This document shows positions 6,219 to 9,635 of a stretch of DNA of 9,635 bases, piece after piece. Numbering within the stretch: the first letter of the stretch is position 1; every line of letters begins with the position of its first letter. The stretch spans positions 1 to 9,635 of the forward strand of contig SLLK01000333.1 in NCBI GenBank assembly GCA_007134115.1, given 5' to 3'. Source of the DNA: Gammaproteobacteria bacterium. Lineage in GTDB: Bacteria; Pseudomonadota; Gammaproteobacteria; UBA5335; SLRW01. A model generated the notes under the pieces. That model was not told where the DNA came from, ran no database searches, and worked only from the letters and a program-made list of their open reading frames with translations. The translations under genes and the position numbers were made by a program.

Positions 6219-8915
6219 TCAGAGCCACATGTCGAATCGGCGGACGTACCAATTCTTCACCAGTTGCATCAGGGCGCAGTAAGCCAGCAGGGTGACCAGT
6301 AGCCAGGGGAAATAACTGCCCGGCAGGGGTACGAAGCCAATCTGTGCCCCCAAGCCAGTGAAGGGGAGAAGTACCCCAATGATCATGACCAACGCAGTGG
6401 TCAGCAAGACCGGAAGGGCGGCTGTGCTTTGGACGAATGGAACCTTTCGGGTGCGTATGAGGTGCACGATGAGGGTTTGGGACAGAAGGCCCAAGACAAA
6501 CCAGCCGGTGTGGAAGAGGGCCGCATTATCCGGGTGATTGGCTCCGAAAACGAACCACATCAGGGCAAAGGTGGAGAAATCGAACAACGAGCTGACCGGG
6601 CCGATGAAAAGAGTGAAACGCTGAATGCTGCTGGGATTCCAGCGGCGGGGCCTCTTAAGGTAATCGTCATCCACAGTATCCCAGGGAATGGAAATCTGCG
6701 AAATGTCGTAGAGGAGGTTTTGCACCAGCAAATGCAGTGGCAGCATGGGTGCGAAGGGCAGGAAGATGCTGGCCACCAGAACACTGAAGACGTTTCCGAA
6801 GTTGGAGCTGACGGTCATCTTCACATACTTCATGATGTTTCCGAAGACGCGTCGACCGCGGGACACACCCTCCTCCAGAATGGTTAGGTCCTTTTCCAGC
6901 AGGATGATTTCGGCGGCTTCTTTGGCGATGTCTACGGCATTGTCTACCGAAATGCCCACATCGGCCTCACGGAGGGCGGGAGCATCATTCATGCCATCTC
7001 CTAAGAATCCCACGGTGTGTCCTTCGGCTTTTAAGGCGGATACGATGCGGGATTTCTGAAGCGGTGTGGTGCGGACGAATACGTTGTAATTCTCCACGGC
7101 GCGGCCCAGCTCCGCATCCGACATTCCGTCGATTTGCGAGCCTTCCATGATGTCGGTGATGGCGAATCCGATTTCCCGGCAGGTGCGTCGTGTGGCCACC
7201 GCATTGTCGCCTGTGATGAGCCGCACTCCCACCCCGAGATCGGCCAGGGATTGAAGGGCTACCCCCGCGGTTTCCTTGGCGGGGTCCAAGAATCCGATGA
7301 TGCCCATGAGGACAAGCTGGGTTTCGTCTGCGGAAGTATACTTTGCTTGTCGGGCCTTCAATTGCCGATGGGCGATCAACAGGATTCGGAGGCCTTCCTC
7401 ATTGAGACGGTCGGTCCTATCCCGAATATTCTCCCGCAAGCAAGGGGTGAGAGGTTGGATATCCCTTTCTTGACTGAGCACGTAGCTGCTGGCCTCGAGC
7501 ATTTCGTCCACAGCGCCCTTGGTGATGAGTAGGTGTTCTCCGGGTTCGCGCTCCAGCACCACAGACATGCGTCGACGAACGGTTTCAAAGGGAATCTCAT
7601 CAACTTTTCGATACGGCCGCAGAACATCATCCATATCCAAGGCTTTCTCATGGGAGAGGACGGCATCGTCCAGGGGATTACGAAGGCCGGTTTGAAAGTG
7701 ACTGTTAAGAAGAGTATGGTGAAAGACTTCGGGATCGCTTTCTCCGTTGAGGTTCAAGAAACAATCCAAAGCCACGCTGTCATGGGTGAGGGTACCGGTT
7801 TTGTCGGTGCAGAGAATGTCCATGGCTCCAAGGTTTTGGATGGCATTGAGCCGTTTCACGATGGTTTTAGCTCGAGCCATCTCAACGGTTCCCTTGGCGA
7901 GATTGGCGGTGATGATGGTGGGCAGCATCTCCGGGGTGAGTCCCACGGCCACGGCCAAGCCGAAGACCAAGGCTCCGAACCAATCCCCGCGGACCCATCC
8001 CCCGATGAGGAAGATGATGGGCACCATGATGGCCATGAAGCGAATCAGCAGGAGACTGACGTCGGCGACACCTCGGTCGAAACTGGTGGGCGGATGATGC
8101 CCTACCAATTGGGCCGACATGGCTCCTAGGTAGGTGCGGTCACCGGTTCCGAGAACCAGTGCCCGGGCGGTGCCGCTGACCACATGGGTTCCCATGAATC
8201 CAATGGTGTCTAAATCCAGGGCACTTACGGCTTCGACATACTCTCCCAGGTCATCGGGATCTTCAGTGGCGACCCACTGCATGTGCTTTTCCACCGGAAG
8301 GGATTCCCCGGTCAGGGACGATTCATTCACGCTGAGATTATTGGCATCAAGGAATCGGACGTCGGCCGGGATGATGTCTCCGGCGGAGAGAAGCAGCACA
8401 TCGCCAGGGACTAGATCGGTGGTGGCTTGCTCAGTAGGACCGCTGACGCCTCGAAGCACCCGGATCCGGTTCTGAATCATGGAGAGGAGTTGCTCTGCGG
8501 CACGATTGGCTTGGTATTCTTGGATGAAGCTGAGAAGCACGCTGATGGCCACCAGGATGCCGATGATGATTAGTGCGGTAAGTTCTTGCTCGCCTTCCGG
8601 CGCAAATAGGTATTCGGTGAAAAAGGATGCGACGGCCAATAGAGCCAGGACGCCGACGAAGGGGTTTAGTATTGCCCGGAGCAGATGGGTGTACCAAGCG
8701 GGCGCCCTTTCTCGGGCGATGAGGTTGGGGCCATATTGATCCAGTCGTGTGGAGGCTTCTTTCGAGGTAAGGCCAACGGGTGAGCTCTGAATCGCCGAAA
8801 GGGCCTCATCCCCAGACATTTGAGCCATTTGCAGAAGATTGTGTGACACGGCTCTCACCGCTTCTTCGGTTCTCGCCCGATCAGACGATCGGCCCCAAAG
8901 TCCTCTCTTCGCCAT
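6219..8915 (-). CDS. mgtA: Mg2+-importing P-type ATPase (MgtA/MgtB family, type IIIB)
   Basis: This inner-membrane pump uses ATP to bring Mg2+ into the cytoplasm. The 898-aa product has the same length as E. coli MgtA. Visible P-type hallmarks: LTGES (201-205) in the actuator domain; TPEML (327-331) in membrane helix 4, where the MgtA family has PEM in place of the more usual PEG; the phosphorylated Asp371 in DKTGTLT; KGA (466-468) in the nucleotide domain; TGDN (568-571) and GDGMNDAPAL (639-648). MgtA-specific stretches include IPWDTVDDDYLKRPRRWN (743-760). About ten hydrophobic helices are spread over 80-130, 285-335 and 700-885. I prefer ATG at 8915-8913, with GGAAGGGG upstream (AAGGGG ending 10 nt before it), because the product then starts like known MgtA proteins. 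An ATG at 9008 would add 31 residues (929 aa) and has AGGA only 4 nt upstream. It looks intact. A long upstream leader suggests Mg2+-dependent control. Confidence 0.96.
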   Translation of the reverse strand: MAKRGLWGRSSDRARTEEAVRAVSHNLLQMAQMSGDEALSAIQSSPVGLTSKEASTRLDQYGPNLIARERAPAWYTHLLRAILNPFVGVLALLAVASFFTEYLFAPEGEQELTALIIIGILVAISVLLSFIQEYQANRAAEQLLSMIQNRIRVLRGVSGPTEQATTDLVPGDVLLLSAGDIIPADVRFLDANNLSVNESSLTGESLPVEKHMQWVATEDPDDLGEYVEAVSALDLDTIGFMGTHVVSGTARALVLGTGDRTYLGAMSAQLVGHHPPTSFDRGVADVSLLLIRFMAIMVPIIFLIGGWVRGDWFGALVFGLAVAVGLTPEMLPTIITANLAKGTVEMARAKTIVKRLNAIQNLGAMDILCTDKTGTLTHDSVALDCFLNLNGESDPEVFHHTLLNSHFQTGLRNPLDDAVLSHEKALDMDDVLRPYRKVDEIPFETVRRRMSVVLEREPGEHLLITKGAVDEMLEASSYVLSQERDIQPLTPCLRENIRDRTDRLNEEGLRILLIAHRQLKARQAKYTSADETQLVLMGIIGFLDPAKETAGVALQSLADLGVGVRLITGDNAVATRRTCREIGFAITDIMEGSQIDGMSDAELGRAVENYNVFVRTTPLQKSRIVSALKAEGHTVGFLGDGMNDAPALREADVGISVDNAVDIAKEAAEIILLEKDLTILEEGVSRGRRVFGNIMKYVKMTVSSNFGNVFSVLVASIFLPFAPMLPLHLLVQNLLYDISQISIPWDTVDDDYLKRPRRWNPSSIQRFTLFIGPVSSLFDFSTFALMWFVFGANHPDNAALFHTGWFVLGLLSQTLIVHLIRTRKVPFVQSTAALPVLLTTALVMIIGVLLPFTGLGAQIGFVPLPGSYFPWLLVTLLAYCALMQLVKNWYVRRFDMWL

Positions 8916-9461
8916 GCCTTCCCGGCCCCTTCCGCCCTGATAGATCCATGGTATCCTGCGGTCCACTGCCAAATGACCTCGAGTCGATTTCGGCAAAAGG
9001 GGCGACATTCCTTCCTGGCCAGATAGATGGGCGTGGGGCGGGAAGGAAGCTTTACCAATGTATAAGGGATAGAGGGGGTTTCCCGGGTTGCTTCAGTGGA
9101 TTCAGAAGCTGTGTCAGTGGCGATCCTTTGAAATGGGAAAGGAATAGGGATTTCGGATTTTGCATCGGAGATGGGCCATGGTTGATGTGGGAACAGGGCG
9201 ATCGTCCGCATACTCTGATGCACGCAAGTTGGCACGTGGTGCTTCGAGTTCGTTTGCTAAACCCGTCGGGCTAGGGCGCACAAATCTCTTTCAAGTATTC
9301 AGCGTCATACCTTCGGTATCAAGGTTTCAGCGGCCCCACCCGGAGACACGTGATTCAGAGAATCGGTTTACCGGACGGAGCGCCGAGTTTTCACTGACGT
9401 AACATAACGACAAATCGGGAATGTACCTATGCTTTCATGGGCCAGCCTTGCGGTGTTGCCA
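8916..9461 (-). promoter_or_regulatory. Long mgtA leader and intergenic region
   Basis: About 450-545 nt, depending on the mgtA start, separate mgtA from the gene before it. No known Mg2+ riboswitch core (M-box/ykoK) or PhoP-box pair is visible to me on the minus strand. What can be seen is a promoter candidate (listed separately) and, read from ATG at 9211, a minus-strand frame with six prolines in its first 26 codons that runs into mgtA and stops at 8855. That frame has no clear ribosome binding site. Short hairpins such as GCTTC/GAAGC (9090-9094 and 9105-9109) are weak. No clear terminator follows the stop of the partial gene at 9462. Confidence 0.45.
9294..9322 (-). promoter_or_regulatory. 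Candidate sigma70-type promoter of mgtA with dyad in spacer
   Basis: On the minus strand TTGATA (9317-9322, 5 of 6 to TTGACA) is followed after exactly 17 nt by AATACT (9294-9299, 4 of 6 to TATAAT). The spacer and -35 edge contain ATACC-GAA-GGTAT (9307-9319), a perfect 5-bp dyad that could be an operator. Transcription would start near 9287, giving a leader of about 280-370 nt before mgtA. The call rests on pattern alone. Confidence 0.4.
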
Positions 9462-9635
9462 TCAAGGGGCTACGGTGAAATCGACGCTTCCGTATCGAGA
9501 ATGCATCCTATTGGGGTCGTCCGAGTTGGTGTTGTAGGCGATGAGAAGTGTGTAACTCTCTTCTGGATTCAGCTCGGTCAAGCGGTAGCTTGCGGCCTCG
9601 GGAAAGGTTAAGGGATAGGAAAACTCAAAAATGCG
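9462..9635 (-). CDS. C-terminal end of an unidentified protein, possibly an extracellular Fn3-like domain (N-terminus outside window)
   Basis: Reading minus-strand from the right edge, 57 sense codons end in TGA at 9464-9462. The peptide is amino-acid balanced and includes YRLTELNPEESYTLLIAYNT, which resembles the L-x-P-x-x-x-Y-x-L-x-I-x-Y strands of fibronectin type III and related beta-sandwich domains common at the ends of secreted or surface proteins. It ends SVDFTVAP. The start, the length and any catalytic part lie outside the window, so I assign no function. I believe it is a real gene end because the frame stays open to the edge with natural composition and its stop is followed by the long non-coding stretch before mgtA. 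The Fn3 likeness is a suggestion only. Confidence 0.5.
   Translation of the reverse strand, partial: RIFEFSYPLTFPEAASYRLTELNPEESYTLLIAYNTNSDDPNRMHSRYGSVDFTVAP

Noticed and set aside
7533..8129. 198-codon plus-strand frame inside mgtA.
   Set aside because: It is the complement of conserved P-type ATPase sequence, and its composition reflects that gene's codons.
8855..9235. 126-codon minus-strand frame overlapping the mgtA start, as a protein-coding gene.
   Set aside because: No family resemblance, GTG start without a ribosome binding site, and it ends inside mgtA in another frame. Kept only as a leader-peptide hypothesis.
9160..9611. Two short plus-strand frames (9160-9402 and 9429-9611) near the right edge.
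   Set aside because: The second is antisense to the real minus-strand gene end over most of its length; the first covers the leader region with no ribosome binding site or family features.

Overview
Every gene I can support in this window reads on the minus strand. In transcription order (high to low coordinates) they are: the C-terminal end of an unidentified, possibly exported protein (9462-9635); an MgtA-type Mg2+-importing P-type ATPase (6219-8915); a large, divergent membrane-anchored subtilisin-like protease (3229-6057); a TudS/DUF523-DUF1722 fusion of the RudS tRNA 4-thiouridine desulfidase family (1972-2925); a class II CPD photolyase overlapping it by ATGA (563-1975); and the N-terminal 137 codons of a mechanosensitive-channel-type membrane protein (1-413, running off the left edge). 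I see no tRNA, rRNA, CRISPR array, insertion sequence or phage gene.

The gene repertoire is that of an ordinary bacterial chromosome. MgtA, RudS and the TM-helix channel fit a proteobacterium. The strongly acidic exported protease, with acidic linkers, would suit a halophilic or haloalkaliphilic gammaproteobacterium, but that assignment is inference and no marker gene is present to settle it.

Three regions lack a convincing gene. The 9009-9461 stretch (up to 8916 if the shorter mgtA start is used) is a long mgtA leader holding a good sigma70-like promoter with a dyad in its spacer, plus an overlapping proline-rich reading frame that recalls MgtL-style Mg2+ sensing. The 2926-3228 stretch holds a strong hairpin, probably the terminator of the protease gene, and then the upstream region of rudS. 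The 414-562 stretch separates the photolyase from the channel gene.

The clearest functional unit is rudS-phr. RudS proteins remove the near-UV-absorbing 4-thiouridine from tRNA, and the photolyase repairs UV-induced cyclobutane dimers. The 4-nt overlap suggests coupled translation, so both answers to sunlight would be made together. The mgtA, protease and channel genes concern the envelope and ion homeostasis; nothing in the sequence ties them functionally to the light module.
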